Shown here: positions 23,605 to 32,886 of the stretch, piece by piece
Layout of the letters: the number at the start of each line of letters is the position of its first letter
Position numbering within the stretch: the stretch's first letter is position 1
Assembly: GCF_035825295.1 (NCBI RefSeq)
Contig: NZ_JAYMGI010000002.1
Coordinates: 4,159,001 to 4,223,000 of the forward strand
Direction: 5' to 3'
Source: Actinacidiphila sp. DG2A-62
GTDB taxonomy: Bacteria; Actinomycetota; Actinomycetes; Streptomycetales; Streptomycetaceae
DNA: 64,000 nucleotides
Translations under genes and position numbers: made by a program
Notes under the pieces: model-generated
What the model was told of the DNA's origin: nothing
Database searches by the model: none
What the model saw: only the letters and a program-made list of their open reading frames with translations

Positions 23605-25803
23605 GTGACCGCCACCGCCCGGCCGCCCGCGCCCGGCCCGGACGAGGCCGCCGCCGCGGCGATCGCCACCGCCCGGCCGTCCGCGCCCGATGCGCCGGCC
23701 AACACCCCAGCCCCGGCAGGCCTGTTCACCGCCGCCCCCGCACAAGGCGGCGCCTCCGCACAAGACGGCGTCCCCGCGCAGGGCGGCGTCCCCGGCGCCG
23801 TCGCCGTCACCGCCGCGCTGCTCCTGCTGACCGCCGCGCTGCTGGTCCTGGACATCACGCAGGGCACCGCGGACGTGGGCGCGGGCGCGGTGTGGAAGGC
23901 GCTGACCGGCCGGGCCGAACAGGGCGACGCCTCGGTGCTGTTGGCGTCCCGGCTGCCGCGGGCGGTGGCCGGCGTGCTGGTCGGCGTGGCGCTCGGCGCG
24001 GCCGGCGCGGCCCTTCAGGCGGTCAGCCGCAATGTGCTGGCCGCGCCCGACACCCTTGCGGTGAACGCCGGTTCGTACCTCGCCCTCGGCGTGCTCGCCG
24101 TGACCGGGGTCTCGGTCCCGCTGCTGGCGTCCTCCGGGGTCGCCTTCGCCGGCGGCCTCGCCGCTGCGGCCGTGGTGCTGGCGCTGTCCGGCCTCGGCGC
24201 GGGCACCGTACGGCTGGTGCTGGCCGGCAGCGCGCTGGCGCTCGGACTGGGCGCGGTCACCGACGCGTTGCTGCTGCTCTTCCCGCAGCGGACCACCGGC
24301 CTGTACCAGTGGGGCCAGGGCGGCATCGGCCAGAACGGCTTCGGCGGCGTCGCGCAGATGGCGCCGGTCGCCGCGGTCGGCCTGGCCGGGCTGCTGCTGC
24401 TCGCCCGCCGGGTGGACGCGCTCGCGCTCGGCGACGACGCGGCCCGCGGCATCGGCGTGCCGGTGTGGCGGACCCGGGTGGCCGTGGTGGTGCTCGCCGC
24501 GCTGCTGTCGGCGGCGGCGGTGACGCTCGCCGGGCCGATCGGCTTCGTCGGACTGTGCGCGCCCGCGCTGGTGCGGCCGCTCGCCCGCCGGCTGCGCGGG
24601 CCGGCCAGGGCGCGAGCGGCGATCCCGGTCGCGGCGCTGACCGGCGCGGTGCTGGTGCTCGGCTCGGACGTGCTGCTGCGCGCGACGGTGGGCGCGCAGC
24701 GGGCGGTCGCGGTGCCGACCGGCGTGGTGACGAGCCTGGTCGGCGCGGTGTTCCTGGTGGTGATCGCGCTGCGCACCGGGGAGGCGGGCGGCACGGCGGC
24801 GCCGGACCGGCTGCGCACCCCGGGCCGGGGGGCGTTCGCCGCGGTGCTGGTGTGCCTGAGCGTGCTGCTGGCCGGCACGGTGGTCGCGGCGGTGCTGCTG
24901 GGCGACACCCCGCTGCTGCTCGGCGACGTCGTCAACTGGTCCCAGGGCAGGGCGGACCGGGTGGTCGGCTTCGTGCTGGACACCCGGGTGCCGCGGGTGC
25001 TCGCGGCGCTGCTGGCGGGCGGCGCGCTCGCGCTGTCCGGGACGCTGGTGCAGGCCGTCACCCGCAATCCGCTGGCCGAGCCGGGGGTGCTCGGCGTGTC
25101 CGGCGGCGCGGGCCTGGGCGCGGTGCTGCTGGTGACCGAGGCGCCCTCGGCCGGCTCGTGGAGCGTGGCGGGGGCGGCCAGTGCGGGGGCCGCGGCCACC
25201 GCCGCGCTGGTCTTCGGGCTGTCCGCGCGCGGCGGGTTCGGGCAGAACCGGCTGGTGCTGGTCGGGGTCGGCGCGTCGGCCGCCGCCACCGCGCTGATCG
25301 GCCTGCTCATCGTGCTCACCGACCCGTTCGACGCGACCAAGGCGCTGACCTGGCTGTCCGGTTCGACGTACGGCAGGACGCTGCCGGACGTAGTCCCGGT
25401 GGGCGCGGTCCTCGCGGTGGGCACGGCGGTCGCGGTGGCGCGCCGCCGGCAGCTGGACCTGGTGGCGCTCGACGACGACACGCCCCGGCTGCTCGGGCTG
25501 GGCCTGGCCCGTGAGCGGCTCGGGCTGCTGTGCCTGAGCGTGCTGCTCAGCGCGAGCGCGGTGGCCGCGGCCGGCACGATCGCCTTCGTCGGGCTGGTGG
25601 CGCCGCACGCGGCCCGCGCGCTGGTCGGCCGCCGGCACGTACGGGTGCTGCCGGTCGCGGTCATGCTGGGGGCCGCGCTGGTGTGCGCGGCGGACCTCCT
25701 GGGCCGTACGGTGATCGCACCGGCCCAGCTCGGCGCGGGCCTGACGACCGCGGTCATCGGCGCGCCGTACTTCCTCTACCTGCTGGTCAGGACCCGGCGG
25801 TAG
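23605..25803 (+). CDS. fused double FecCD-type iron-siderophore permease (FhuB-like)
   Basis: 732 aa from GTG 23605. Two FecCD permease halves are fused (residues ~70-395 and ~405-730). Each has about ten membrane helices. Each also carries the diagnostic motifs of the class: SRLPRAVAGVLVGVALG and AGPIGFVGLCAPALVRPLAR in the first, TRVPRVLAALLAGGALALSG and AGTIAFVGLVAPHAARALVG in the second. A single polypeptide can thus form the whole channel, as in FhuB. A ~65-residue Ala/Pro-rich N-terminal tail precedes helix 1. It is third in the iron-regulated operon. Confidence 0.93.
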   Translation: MTATARPPAPGPDEAAAAAIATARPSAPDAPANTPAPAGLFTAAPAQGGASAQDGVPAQGGVPGAVAVTAALLLLTAALLVLDITQGTADVGAGAVWKALTGRAEQGDASVLLASRLPRAVAGVLVGVALGAAGAALQAVSRNVLAAPDTLAVNAGSYLALGVLAVTGVSVPLLASSGVAFAGGLAAAAVVLALSGLGAGTVRLVLAGSALALGLGAVTDALLLLFPQRTTGLYQWGQGGIGQNGFGGVAQMAPVAAVGLAGLLLLARRVDALALGDDAARGIGVPVWRTRVAVVVLAALLSAAAVTLAGPIGFVGLCAPALVRPLARRLRGPARARAAIPVAALTGAVLVLGSDVLLRATVGAQRAVAVPTGVVTSLVGAVFLVVIALRTGEAGGTAAPDRLRTPGRGAFAAVLVCLSVLLAGTVVAAVLLGDTPLLLGDVVNWSQGRADRVVGFVLDTRVPRVLAALLAGGALALSGTLVQAVTRNPLAEPGVLGVSGGAGLGAVLLVTEAPSAGSWSVAGAASAGAAATAALVFGLSARGGFGQNRLVLVGVGASAAATALIGLLIVLTDPFDATKALTWLSGSTYGRTLPDVVPVGAVLAVGTAVAVARRRQLDLVALDDDTPRLLGLGLARERLGLLCLSVLLSASAVAAAGTIAFVGLVAPHAARALVGRRHVRVLPVAVMLGAALVCAADLLGRTVIAPAQLGAGLTTAVIGAPYFLYLLVRTRR

Positions 25804-25896
25804 GGGCCCACCCCGGCCGGTTGCGGCACGACCCGGTGCAACGGGCGTGCCGGGGACGGAGGATGGGGTGGCGCCGGTACGGACGGGAGGTCGGCA

Positions 25897-26814
25897 GTGA
25901 TATCGGAGCCGGAGTTGAGCGGGGGTTCCGAGGGGGCGGAGCCAGAGCCCGCGGCGCGGGACGCGCGGGCGGGAACGGCGGCGGAGCAGGCGGTCGCGGC
26001 GGGGGCCCCGGCGGGGCGGGCGCCGGACGGCGGGGCGCCGCAGGCCGGGCCGGGAGCGGGGCCGGGAGCGGGGCAGGCGGTCGCGGGCGATGTGGTGACG
26101 GGCGACGTGGTCGCGGCCGATGTGGTGGCGGGCGGCGAACTCCCGCGCGCCGACCGGCAGTCGGTGCGGCGCGCGTGGCTGTGGGGGATCACCGGGGCGC
26201 TGCTGGCGTCCGCGGCGTGGGGCGCCGGGTTCTCCTTCTACGACGAGCACGACGGCGGTCCGCCGGACCTGCACGGCTACGCGCTGGGCGAGAGCCCGTG
26301 CGCCGGCACGACGCTGGCGAAGCTCACCGGTGCGATGGGCGTCACCGACAGCGAGCCGGTCTCGCCGTCCGCGGTGCACCTGGGCGAGGCGCTGGACCAG
26401 ATCCGCTGCACGCTGTTCGCCTCCGCGCCGCTGCCGCGCGGCGGCACCGCCCGCTACGAGGTGTCCGTCTCGATCGACCTGCACAAACAGACCGATCCGA
26501 AGGCGGAGTTCGAGGACCAGCAGGAGCTGGACCCGGCCGACCTCGACCCGGTCGAGGCGACCACGACGGTCCCGGGCCTGGGCGACGAGGCGTTCCTGCT
26601 GACCGTCAGCGACCAGACCCGCCGGCTCGAAGTCCTGCACGGCGGCGCGGTGTTCGTCCTCACCCTCACCGGCTACAACAAGCTGCCGGTCTCCGACGAC
26701 ACCGTCAGCGCCCTGCACACCGGCGACGCGGCGCCGGACGTCGGGCGCTTCCAGCCCGCGATGGTCGAGGCGATGCGCACGGTGATGAAAGCGCAGGAAC
26801 GCGCGGGGCGTTGA
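25897..26814 (+). CDS. single-pass membrane protein of unknown function
   Basis: 305 aa from GTG 25897 (GGGAGG nine bases upstream). Residues 1-85 are a low-complexity Ala/Gly/Pro cytoplasmic tail with VVTGDVVAADVVAGG repeats. One membrane helix follows (AWLWGITGALLASAAWGAGF, ~92-111), then an extracytoplasmic domain of ~190 residues with two cysteines (ESPCAGTT, QIRCTLF) likely to form a disulphide. Similar secreted domains occur in many actinomycete envelope proteins of unknown role. It lies 93 bp after the iron permease but has its own ribosome site; functional linkage is uncertain. Confidence 0.7.
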   Translation: MISEPELSGGSEGAEPEPAARDARAGTAAEQAVAAGAPAGRAPDGGAPQAGPGAGPGAGQAVAGDVVTGDVVAADVVAGGELPRADRQSVRRAWLWGITGALLASAAWGAGFSFYDEHDGGPPDLHGYALGESPCAGTTLAKLTGAMGVTDSEPVSPSAVHLGEALDQIRCTLFASAPLPRGGTARYEVSVSIDLHKQTDPKAEFEDQQELDPADLDPVEATTTVPGLGDEAFLLTVSDQTRRLEVLHGGAVFVLTLTGYNKLPVSDDTVSALHTGDAAPDVGRFQPAMVEAMRTVMKAQERAGR

Positions 26815-26909
26815 GCACCGGGCCGAGCGGCGGCGTCCGGCGAGCCGTCGAGCGGCGACGGCGACGGGGACGTCGAGCGGCGACGTCGGACGGGACGTCG
26901 AGCAGGGCC

Positions 26910-27581
26910 TCAGACCTCGAAGCGGTAGCCCATGCCCGGCTCGGTGATCAGGTGCCGCGGCCGGGTCGGGTCGGGCTCCAGCTTGCGCCGCAACTGGGCC
27001 ATGTAGACGCGCAGGTAGTTGGTCTCGGTGCCGTAGCCCGGGCCCCATACCTCCTGCAGGAGCTGGCGCTGGGTGATCAGCCAGGCGTTGCGGGCCAGCA
27101 CCTCCAGCAGGTGCCACTCGGTGGGCGTGAGCCGCACGTCCGCGCCGTCGCGCACCACCTTCTTCGCGGCCAGGTCGACGCTGAACGACGCGGCCTGGAG
27201 CACCGGCTCGCCCGGTCCGGGGTCGGCGCGGCGGAAGGCGGCGCGCAGCCGGGCCAGCAGCTCGTCCATCGCGAACGGCTTGGTGACGTAGTCGTCGGCG
27301 CCGGCGTCCAGCGCCTCGACCTTCTCGCCGGAGGCGTGCCGCGCGGACAGCACGATGATCGGCACCCGGGTCCAGCCGCGCAGCCCGGCGATCACGTCGA
27401 CGCCGTCCATGTCCGGCAGCCCGAGGTCGAGCAGCACCACGTCCGGGTGGCGTTCCGCGGCCAGCCGCAGCGCGGTCGCGCCGTCGGGGGCCGCGTCGAC
27501 CTCGTACTGCCGGGCCCGCAGGTTGATCACCAGGGCCCGTACGATCTGCGGCTCGTCGTCCACCACCAGCACGCGGCTCAC
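26910..27581 (-). CDS. kdpE: KdpE-type response regulator
   Basis: 223 aa from GTG 27581, overlapping the kinase stop (GTGA). The receiver domain has VLVVDDEPQ (acidic pocket), phosphoacceptor D in VVLLDLGLPDMDG near 52, and K in DYVTKPF near 103. The OmpR-type winged helix ends in TETNYLRVYMAQLRRKLEPD and GMGYRFEV, characteristic of KdpE. It should activate the kdp operon under K+ limitation. It is transcribed with the KdpD-like kinase rather than with kdpD itself, which lies 3 kb away. Confidence 0.92.
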   Translation of the reverse strand: MSRVLVVDDEPQIVRALVINLRARQYEVDAAPDGATALRLAAERHPDVVLLDLGLPDMDGVDVIAGLRGWTRVPIIVLSARHASGEKVEALDAGADDYVTKPFAMDELLARLRAAFRRADPGPGEPVLQAASFSVDLAAKKVVRDGADVRLTPTEWHLLEVLARNAWLITQRQLLQEVWGPGYGTETNYLRVYMAQLRRKLEPDPTRPRHLITEPGMGYRFEV

Positions 27582-29758
27582 CCGCGCCCCCCTTCGTCGC
27601 CTGCGCCGGGTCCCCCGGCGCCGTCCGGTACGCCGCGTCCACCGTGTCCACCGCGTCCGCCGCGTCCACCGTGCCCGCCGCCGGCGCCGCGGGCCCCTCG
27701 CCCGTCGCCGGCGCCGCGGGCTTCGGGCCCGCCGCCGGCGCCGGGCCCGTCCCGCCCGGCGGCGCGCAGCGCGAGCACCATCGTCAGGCCGCCGCCCGGC
27801 GTCTCCTCGGCCTCCAGGGTGCCGCCCATCGACTCCGCGAAGCCGCGGGCCACCGCGAGGCCGAGGCCCACGCCGTTGCCGCGCGGCGCGTCGCCGTGCC
27901 GCTGGAAGGGCTCGAAGATGGCGCCGCGCGCGGCCTCCGGGACGCCCGGGCCGCGGTCGGCGACGCGCAGCTCGACCCGGTCGTGGACCGCGCTCGCCGC
28001 GACCACCACCCGGCGGCCCGGCGGGCTGTACTTCACCGCGTTCTCCACCACGTTGGCCACGCTCCGCTCCAGCAGGCCGGGGTCGGCCTCGACCATCGGC
28101 AGGTCCTCGGGGATGTCGAGGTCGACGCTGTCGCGCGGCACCGCGGCGAGCGCCGCGGGCACCACCTCGTCCAGGTCGACCGGGGCGACCAGCGGGCTGA
28201 CCGTGCCGGTCTGCAGCCGGGACATGTCCAGCAGGTTGCCGATCAGGTGGTCCAGCCGGTCCGCGCCGGCCTCGATGCCGGCCAGCAGCTCGGCCTCGTC
28301 GTCCGCGGACCACGCCACGTCGTCCGAGCGCAGCGAGGTGACCGACGCCTTGATGCCGGCCAGCGGGGTGCGCAGGTCGTGGCTGACCGCGGCGAGCAGC
28401 GCGGTGCGGATGCGGTTGCCCTCCGCCAGTTCGCGGGCCCTGGCCGCCTCGCCGGCCAGCCGCTGCCGGTCCAGCACGCCGGCCGCCTGCGCGGCGAAGG
28501 CGGACAGCACCCGCCGGTCGGAGGCGGGCAGCACCCGGCCGCCGAGGGTGAGCAGCAGCCGCTCGTTCACCGCGACGGCGACCTCGGCGTCCTCCGGCCG
28601 GTCGGGGCCGGGCGGCGGGGCCACGAAGCCCGCGCGCCGCCACGCGCCGCGCGCGTCGTCGCGCTCCCACAGCGCGGCCGAGGCGGTCCCGAACGTCTCG
28701 CGGACGCGTTCCAGCAGCGCGGCCAGCGTGTGGTCGCCGCGCAGCACGCTGCCCGCGAGGTACGACAGGATCTCCGCCTCCGCCTGGAGCCGCGCGGCCT
28801 GTTCGGTGCGGCGCGCGGCGAGGTCGACCACGGAGGCGACCGCGACGGCGACCACGACGAAGACGACCAGCGCGGTGACGTTCTGGCCCTCGGCGATGGT
28901 GAAGGCGTGGGTCGGCGGGGTGAAGTAGTAGTTCAGCAGCAGCGAGCAGCAGACCGCCGAGGCGAGCGCCGGGTAACGGCCGCCGAGCAGCGCGGCGGCC
29001 ACGGTCAGGGTCAGGAACAGCAGGATGTCGGTGGCCAGGCTCGGGCCGCGGGCCGCGGTGAGCACGGCGGTCAGCAGCACCGGGCCGGCCACGCCGACGA
29101 GCCAGCCGGCGAGCACGCGGGTGCGGCCGAGCCGGGCGCCCGGCGCCACCGGCAGCGTCCGTCCGCTCCCCCGGGCGGCCGGGCCCCCGGCGTCGGCCTC
29201 CGGGCCGCCGCCCGGATTGCGCCGTCCGCCCCCGCGCGGGCCGGCCCACCGGCCGCCCGACCGGCCGCCGTGCGTGACCAGGTGGACGTCGAGGTCGGGG
29301 CCGCCGGTCCTGGCGACGCGCGCGCCGGTCCCCGGCCCGAAGACGTACCGCCACCCGGGCCGGCGCCCCGCGCCCAGCACGATCTGCGTGGCGTCGGCGC
29401 CCCGCGCGAAGTCCAGCAGCGCGGTCGCCACGTCGTCCCCGAGCACCTGGTGGTACGACCCGCCGAAGCCCTCCACGAGGGCCCGCTGCCCGGCGGCGGC
29501 CCCGGCGCCGCCGGGGCGGACCACGTGGACCGCGAGGATCTCGGCGTCGGCGGCGCCGGCGGCGCGGGCGGCCAGGCGGGCGGCGCGGCGTATCAGGGTG
29601 CGGTCCTGCGGGTCGCCGGACAGGCCGACGACGATGCGCTCGCGGGCCTCGCCGCCGAGAGGCTCGCCGGCGGGCAGCGCTCCGCGCATCCCCCGCGCCT
29701 CGCGCGTGCCGTCCGCTTCCACGCAGCTCACTGTAGGTCCGCGGAAGCGGACGAACAC
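27578..29758 (-). CDS. KdpD-like sensor kinase lacking the N-terminal KdpD domain
   Basis: 726 aa. It starts with a Usp-like domain (ERIVVGLSGDPQDRTLIRRA; residues ~38-165), then four membrane helices of the DUF4118 type (~225-330), a GAF-like region, HisKA with AVSHDLRTPLAGIKASVTSL near 465 and HATPase with NVVENAVKYSPPG, RGPGVPEAARG and GVGLGLAVARG. Full KdpD proteins begin with a ~210-residue Walker-containing K+ sensor domain, which is missing here. The tail is Gly/Arg/Ala-rich. The start is uncertain (GTG 29758 or ATG 29689). Its partner KdpE overlaps. It is divergent from the APC permease. Confidence 0.85.
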   Translation of the reverse strand: MFVRFRGPTVSCVEADGTREARGMRGALPAGEPLGGEARERIVVGLSGDPQDRTLIRRAARLAARAAGAADAEILAVHVVRPGGAGAAAGQRALVEGFGGSYHQVLGDDVATALLDFARGADATQIVLGAGRRPGWRYVFGPGTGARVARTGGPDLDVHLVTHGGRSGGRWAGPRGGGRRNPGGGPEADAGGPAARGSGRTLPVAPGARLGRTRVLAGWLVGVAGPVLLTAVLTAARGPSLATDILLFLTLTVAAALLGGRYPALASAVCCSLLLNYYFTPPTHAFTIAEGQNVTALVVFVVVAVAVASVVDLAARRTEQAARLQAEAEILSYLAGSVLRGDHTLAALLERVRETFGTASAALWERDDARGAWRRAGFVAPPPGPDRPEDAEVAVAVNERLLLTLGGRVLPASDRRVLSAFAAQAAGVLDRQRLAGEAARARELAEGNRIRTALLAAVSHDLRTPLAGIKASVTSLRSDDVAWSADDEAELLAGIEAGADRLDHLIGNLLDMSRLQTGTVSPLVAPVDLDEVVPAALAAVPRDSVDLDIPEDLPMVEADPGLLERSVANVVENAVKYSPPGRRVVVAASAVHDRVELRVADRGPGVPEAARGAIFEPFQRHGDAPRGNGVGLGLAVARGFAESMGGTLEAEETPGGGLTMVLALRAAGRDGPGAGGGPEARGAGDGRGARGAGGGHGGRGGRGGHGGRGVPDGAGGPGAGDEGGRG

Positions 29759-29785
29759 CCCGGCATCCGGGCGTTCCGCACGATC

Positions 29786-29802
29786 TTGACGCGTGCTTGA
29801 CG
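29786..29802. promoter_or_regulatory. TTGACG direct repeat (candidate Kdp-regulon site)
   Basis: TTGACG occurs at 29786-29791 and 29797-29802, period 11, in the divergent region between the KdpD-like kinase and the APC permease. The same hexamer pair with the same 11-bp period occurs upstream of kdp at 40321-40337. One copy could simply be a -35 element. Confidence 0.35.
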
Positions 29803-30000
29803 GCCGCCGCCACCCGTACGGGCGGCCGGGGGCCGGACCGCGGCTCCGGCAGGGCCGGTGAGCTGGGACCGCGCGGGGGCGGCCGGGCGGCCGGGCGCGT
29901 TAAGAACACGTATGGATGCGTCGCGGCGCGCCGCGGCGCCGCCCGTGCGAGGGTTCGATGGGGCGGCAGCAGCAGGCAGCACGACAGGAGCGCGCACCCG

Positions 30001-32049
30001 ATGTCCACCCCCGTCCGGTCGCACCGCCTGCGCGCGTGGTTCCTGGAGGGCCAGTCCGACATGGCCGGGCGCCAGCAGGGCCCGCACGCCAAGCCGCTGC
30101 CGCCGCCCGGGCGGACCCCGGACGGCGGCGGGGACGGAAGCGGGGACGGGAGCGACGGCGACCGGGACGGCGACGGGGACGCGAGCACCGGCGGCGACAA
30201 GGCGGCGCACCCGCACGGCCAGCGCTGGTGGCGGGTGATGTGCCTGACCGGCGTCGACTACTTCTCCACCCTCGGTTACCAGCCGGGCATCGCCGCGCTC
30301 GCCGCGGGCCTGCTGTCACCGGTCGCCACGGTCGTGCTGGTGATCGTCACCCTGGCCGGCGCGCTGCCGGTCTACCGCCGGGTGGCCGGCGAGAGCCCGC
30401 ACGGCGAGGGCTCGATCGCGATGCTGGAACGGCTGCTGTCGTTCTGGGGCGGCAAGCTGTTCGTGCTGGCGCTGCTGGGCTTCGCGGCCACCGACTTCCT
30501 GATCACGATCACCTTGTCGGCCGCCGACGCCTCGACCCACCTGGTGGAGAACCCGCACTTCGCCTCCACGCTCGGCGGCCACCAGATGGTGATCACGCTG
30601 GCGCTGATCGCGCTGCTCGGCGCGGTGTTCCTCAAGGGCTTCCTGGAGGCCATCGGGGTCGCGGTGGTGCTGGTCGGGATCTACCTCGCGCTCAACGTCG
30701 TGGTGGTCGGCGACGCCCTGTGGCACGTGCTGGCGGCGCCGCACCTGGTCACCGACTGGCGGCACGGCCTGACCGCCGAGCGCGGCAACGTCTTCGTGAT
30801 GATCGGCGTCTCGCTGGTGATCTTCCCCAAGCTCGCGCTGGGCATGTCCGGCTTCGAGACCGGCGTCGCGGTGATGCCGCACGTCAAGGGCGACCCGGGC
30901 GACACCGAGGAGCACCCGGCCGGGCGTATCCGCGACACCAGGAAGCTGCTGACCACCGCGGCGCTGATCATGAGCGTCTTCCTGATCGCGACCAGCTTCG
31001 TGACGACCGTGCTGATCCCGCAGCAGGACTTCAAGGCCGGCGGCCCGGCCAACGGCCGCGCGCTGGCCTACCTCGCGCACGACCGGCTCGGCTCCGGCTT
31101 CGGCACCGTCTACGACTTCTCCACCATCGCCATCCTCTGGTTCGCCGGGGCCTCGGCGATGGCCGGCCTGCTCAACCTGATGCCGCGCTACCTGCCGCGG
31201 TACGGGATGGCGCCGCACTGGGCGCGCGCGGTGCGGCCAATGGTGCTGGTCTTCACGCTGGTCGCGTTCCTGGTGACGTGGATCTTCGACGCCAGTGTGG
31301 ACAAGCAGGGCGGCGCGTACGCCACCGGTGTGCTGGTGCTGATGAGCTCGGCGGCGGTCGCGGTGACGATCTCCGCGCGGCGCCGCGGGCAACGGGGCTG
31401 GACGGCGGCGTTCGGGGCGATCGCGCTGGTGTTCCTGTACACCACGGTGGTCAACGTGCTGGAGCGCCCGGACGGCGTGAAGATCGGCGCGTGCTTCATC
31501 GCCGGCATCGTGCTGGTGTCGCTGCTGTCGCGGCTGGCCCGCTCCTTCGAACTGCGGGTGACCAGCGTGGAGCTGGACGACATGGCGGCCAGGTTCGTAC
31601 GGGACGTGGCGAGCCGGCGCATCCGGTTCATCGCGAACGAGCCGGGGCTGCGGGACGCCGCGGAGTACCGCGACAAGATCCACCAGATCCGGGCGGACAA
31701 CGACATTCCGCCGGAGGACGACCTGGTGCTGGTCGAGGTCACGGTGCGGGACCCGTCGGAGTTCGAGTCGGCGCTGACCGTGCACGGGCACGTGCTGCAC
31801 GGCCGCTACCGGGTGCTGTCGCTGGAGAGCTCCTCGGTGCCCAACGCGCTGGCCGCGCTGCTGCTGCACGTGCGGGACGTGACCGGCCGCAAGCCGCACA
31901 TCTACTTCGAGTGGACCGAGGGCAGCCCGTTCGCGAACTTCCTGCGGTTCTTCCTCTTCGGCCACGGGGAGATCGCGCCGGTCACCCGCGAGGTGCTGCG
32001 CGAGGCCGAGCCGGACCGGGCCCGGCGCCCGCGGGTGCACGTGGGCTGA
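30001..32049 (+). CDS. APC-superfamily permease with large cytosolic C-terminal domain
   Basis: 682 aa. A Gly/Asp-rich N-terminal tail (~70 residues) precedes about twelve membrane helices beginning MCLTGVDYFSTLGYQPGIAA, with conserved GEGSIAMLERLL and ALGMSGFETGVAVMPHVKG. The C-terminal ~150 residues (SFELRVTSVELDDMAARF onward) are soluble. Actinomycete members are annotated as amino-acid or APC permeases. The position inside the kdp region suggests K+ or osmolyte transport, but the sequence does not prove the substrate. The start ATG 30001 has AGGAG 14 bases upstream. It has its own promoter region shared divergently with the KdpD-like kinase. Confidence 0.8.
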   Translation: MSTPVRSHRLRAWFLEGQSDMAGRQQGPHAKPLPPPGRTPDGGGDGSGDGSDGDRDGDGDASTGGDKAAHPHGQRWWRVMCLTGVDYFSTLGYQPGIAALAAGLLSPVATVVLVIVTLAGALPVYRRVAGESPHGEGSIAMLERLLSFWGGKLFVLALLGFAATDFLITITLSAADASTHLVENPHFASTLGGHQMVITLALIALLGAVFLKGFLEAIGVAVVLVGIYLALNVVVVGDALWHVLAAPHLVTDWRHGLTAERGNVFVMIGVSLVIFPKLALGMSGFETGVAVMPHVKGDPGDTEEHPAGRIRDTRKLLTTAALIMSVFLIATSFVTTVLIPQQDFKAGGPANGRALAYLAHDRLGSGFGTVYDFSTIAILWFAGASAMAGLLNLMPRYLPRYGMAPHWARAVRPMVLVFTLVAFLVTWIFDASVDKQGGAYATGVLVLMSSAAVAVTISARRRGQRGWTAAFGAIALVFLYTTVVNVLERPDGVKIGACFIAGIVLVSLLSRLARSFELRVTSVELDDMAARFVRDVASRRIRFIANEPGLRDAAEYRDKIHQIRADNDIPPEDDLVLVEVTVRDPSEFESALTVHGHVLHGRYRVLSLESSSVPNALAALLLHVRDVTGRKPHIYFEWTEGSPFANFLRFFLFGHGEIAPVTREVLREAEPDRARRPRVHVG

Positions 32050-32153
32050 CGCCGGCGGCCGGTCTCCGGCCGCGGCGGGTGACCGGCCTCCGGCCAGGGC
32101 GGGTGGCCGGCTCGGCCGCGTCGGGGCGTTTCCTGTGGGTCGCGCCAAGGGGG

Positions 32154-32180
32154 CGTCAAGATGCGGCCGGTCCACGTCAA
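32154..32180. promoter_or_regulatory. CGTCAA repeats (inverse of the TTGACG motif)
   Basis: CGTCAA at 32154-32159 and 32175-32180 gives two TTGACG half-sites on the minus strand spaced 21 bp, two helical turns. They lie upstream of the small membrane-protein gene at 32234 and downstream of the APC permease. The match to the other two Kdp-region sites is suggestive only. Confidence 0.3.
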
Positions 32181-32233
32181 GGCCGTGTCACCGGCGGGTC
32201 CTGCCGGCAGTCGCGCGGCCTAGCGTCGGCGGC

Positions 32234-32809
32234 ATGGGACGACCTCGCAGGGCAGAGCCCGCGGCAGCCGCCGTGCGGCGGCGCGGGCCGGTACGGGTCG
32301 CGGCGGTGGTACGGGCCGTGGACCGCGGGTGGCGGCGCGACACGCGGCGGGCCGCGGGCTGCGCGCTGGCGTTCTGGGCCGCGGCGACCCTGCTGGACCT
32401 GGCCGCGGGAACGCTCACCCCGGTCCGCGCCGCGCTGTGGGCGGCGCTGGCCGCCGGGCTGCTGGCGGTGCTGCTGCCGTCGCGGCTGAGCGCCGGTCCC
32501 GGCTGGCTGGCCGCGCGCGGGCTGCTGCGCGAGCGCCGGGTGCGCACCGACGCGCTGGTCCGGGTGAGCCGCTACGGCGCCGGGGTCGCGCCCACGCTGC
32601 TGCTGCGGGACGCCGACGGCCGCCGGCTGCTGCTGGACCCGCGGGTGCTGGCCGCCGATCCGCTGCTGTGGCACGAACTCGACACCGGCGCCCGCGCGTC
32701 CCGCGCCGCCGGGACCCTGCGCGGCGGCGACGCGGTCCTGCGCGACCTCGCCGCGCGGATCGACGACCCCGTGGCCCGCGCGGTCTTCACGGCGTCCGGG
32801 CTGAGCTGA
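32234..32809 (+). CDS. hypothetical two-helix membrane protein
   Basis: 191 aa from ATG 32234. Two hydrophobic segments (ALAFWAAATLLDLAAGTL and AALWAALAAGLLAVLL, ~45-85) are followed by a soluble domain with RVRTDALVRVSRYGAGVAPT and LLLRDADGRRLLLDPRVL. This strand pattern resembles small bacterial PH-like domains of uncharacterised actinomycete membrane proteins. It has no close operon partner and ends at a bidirectional hairpin shared with kdpD. I do not recognise a named family. Confidence 0.65.
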   Translation: MGRPRRAEPAAAAVRRRGPVRVAAVVRAVDRGWRRDTRRAAGCALAFWAAATLLDLAAGTLTPVRAALWAALAAGLLAVLLPSRLSAGPGWLAARGLLRERRVRTDALVRVSRYGAGVAPTLLLRDADGRRLLLDPRVLAADPLLWHELDTGARASRAAGTLRGGDAVLRDLAARIDDPVARAVFTASGLS

Positions 32810-32830
32810 CGGCTCGGCGGCCGAGCGCGG

Positions 32831-32877
32831 CGGGCCGGCCGCCGCGGTGCGTCCGCGGCCCCGCGGTGGCCGGCCCG
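32831..32877. terminator. bidirectional hairpin terminator between convergent genes
   Basis: Arms 32831-32847 and 32861-32877 pair over 17 bp with one mismatch and a 13-nt loop. It is placed exactly between the stop of the hypothetical membrane gene and the stop of kdpD. Confidence 0.65.
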
Positions 32878-32886
32878 TCCGTCGCG

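Noticed and set aside
23551..27669. 1372-aa open frame on the minus strand across the iron permease
   Set aside because: Low-complexity Arg/Gln/His shadow crossing several well-supported genes.
29803..30000. c-di-AMP (ydaO-type) riboswitch before the APC permease
   Set aside because: I could not identify the conserved core; only GC-rich local hairpins are visible.
30001..32049. KimA identity for the APC permease
   Set aside because: The membrane motifs (GVDYFSTLGYQPGIA) differ from the KimA-type SSVAYGTEQ region, so I kept the general APC call.
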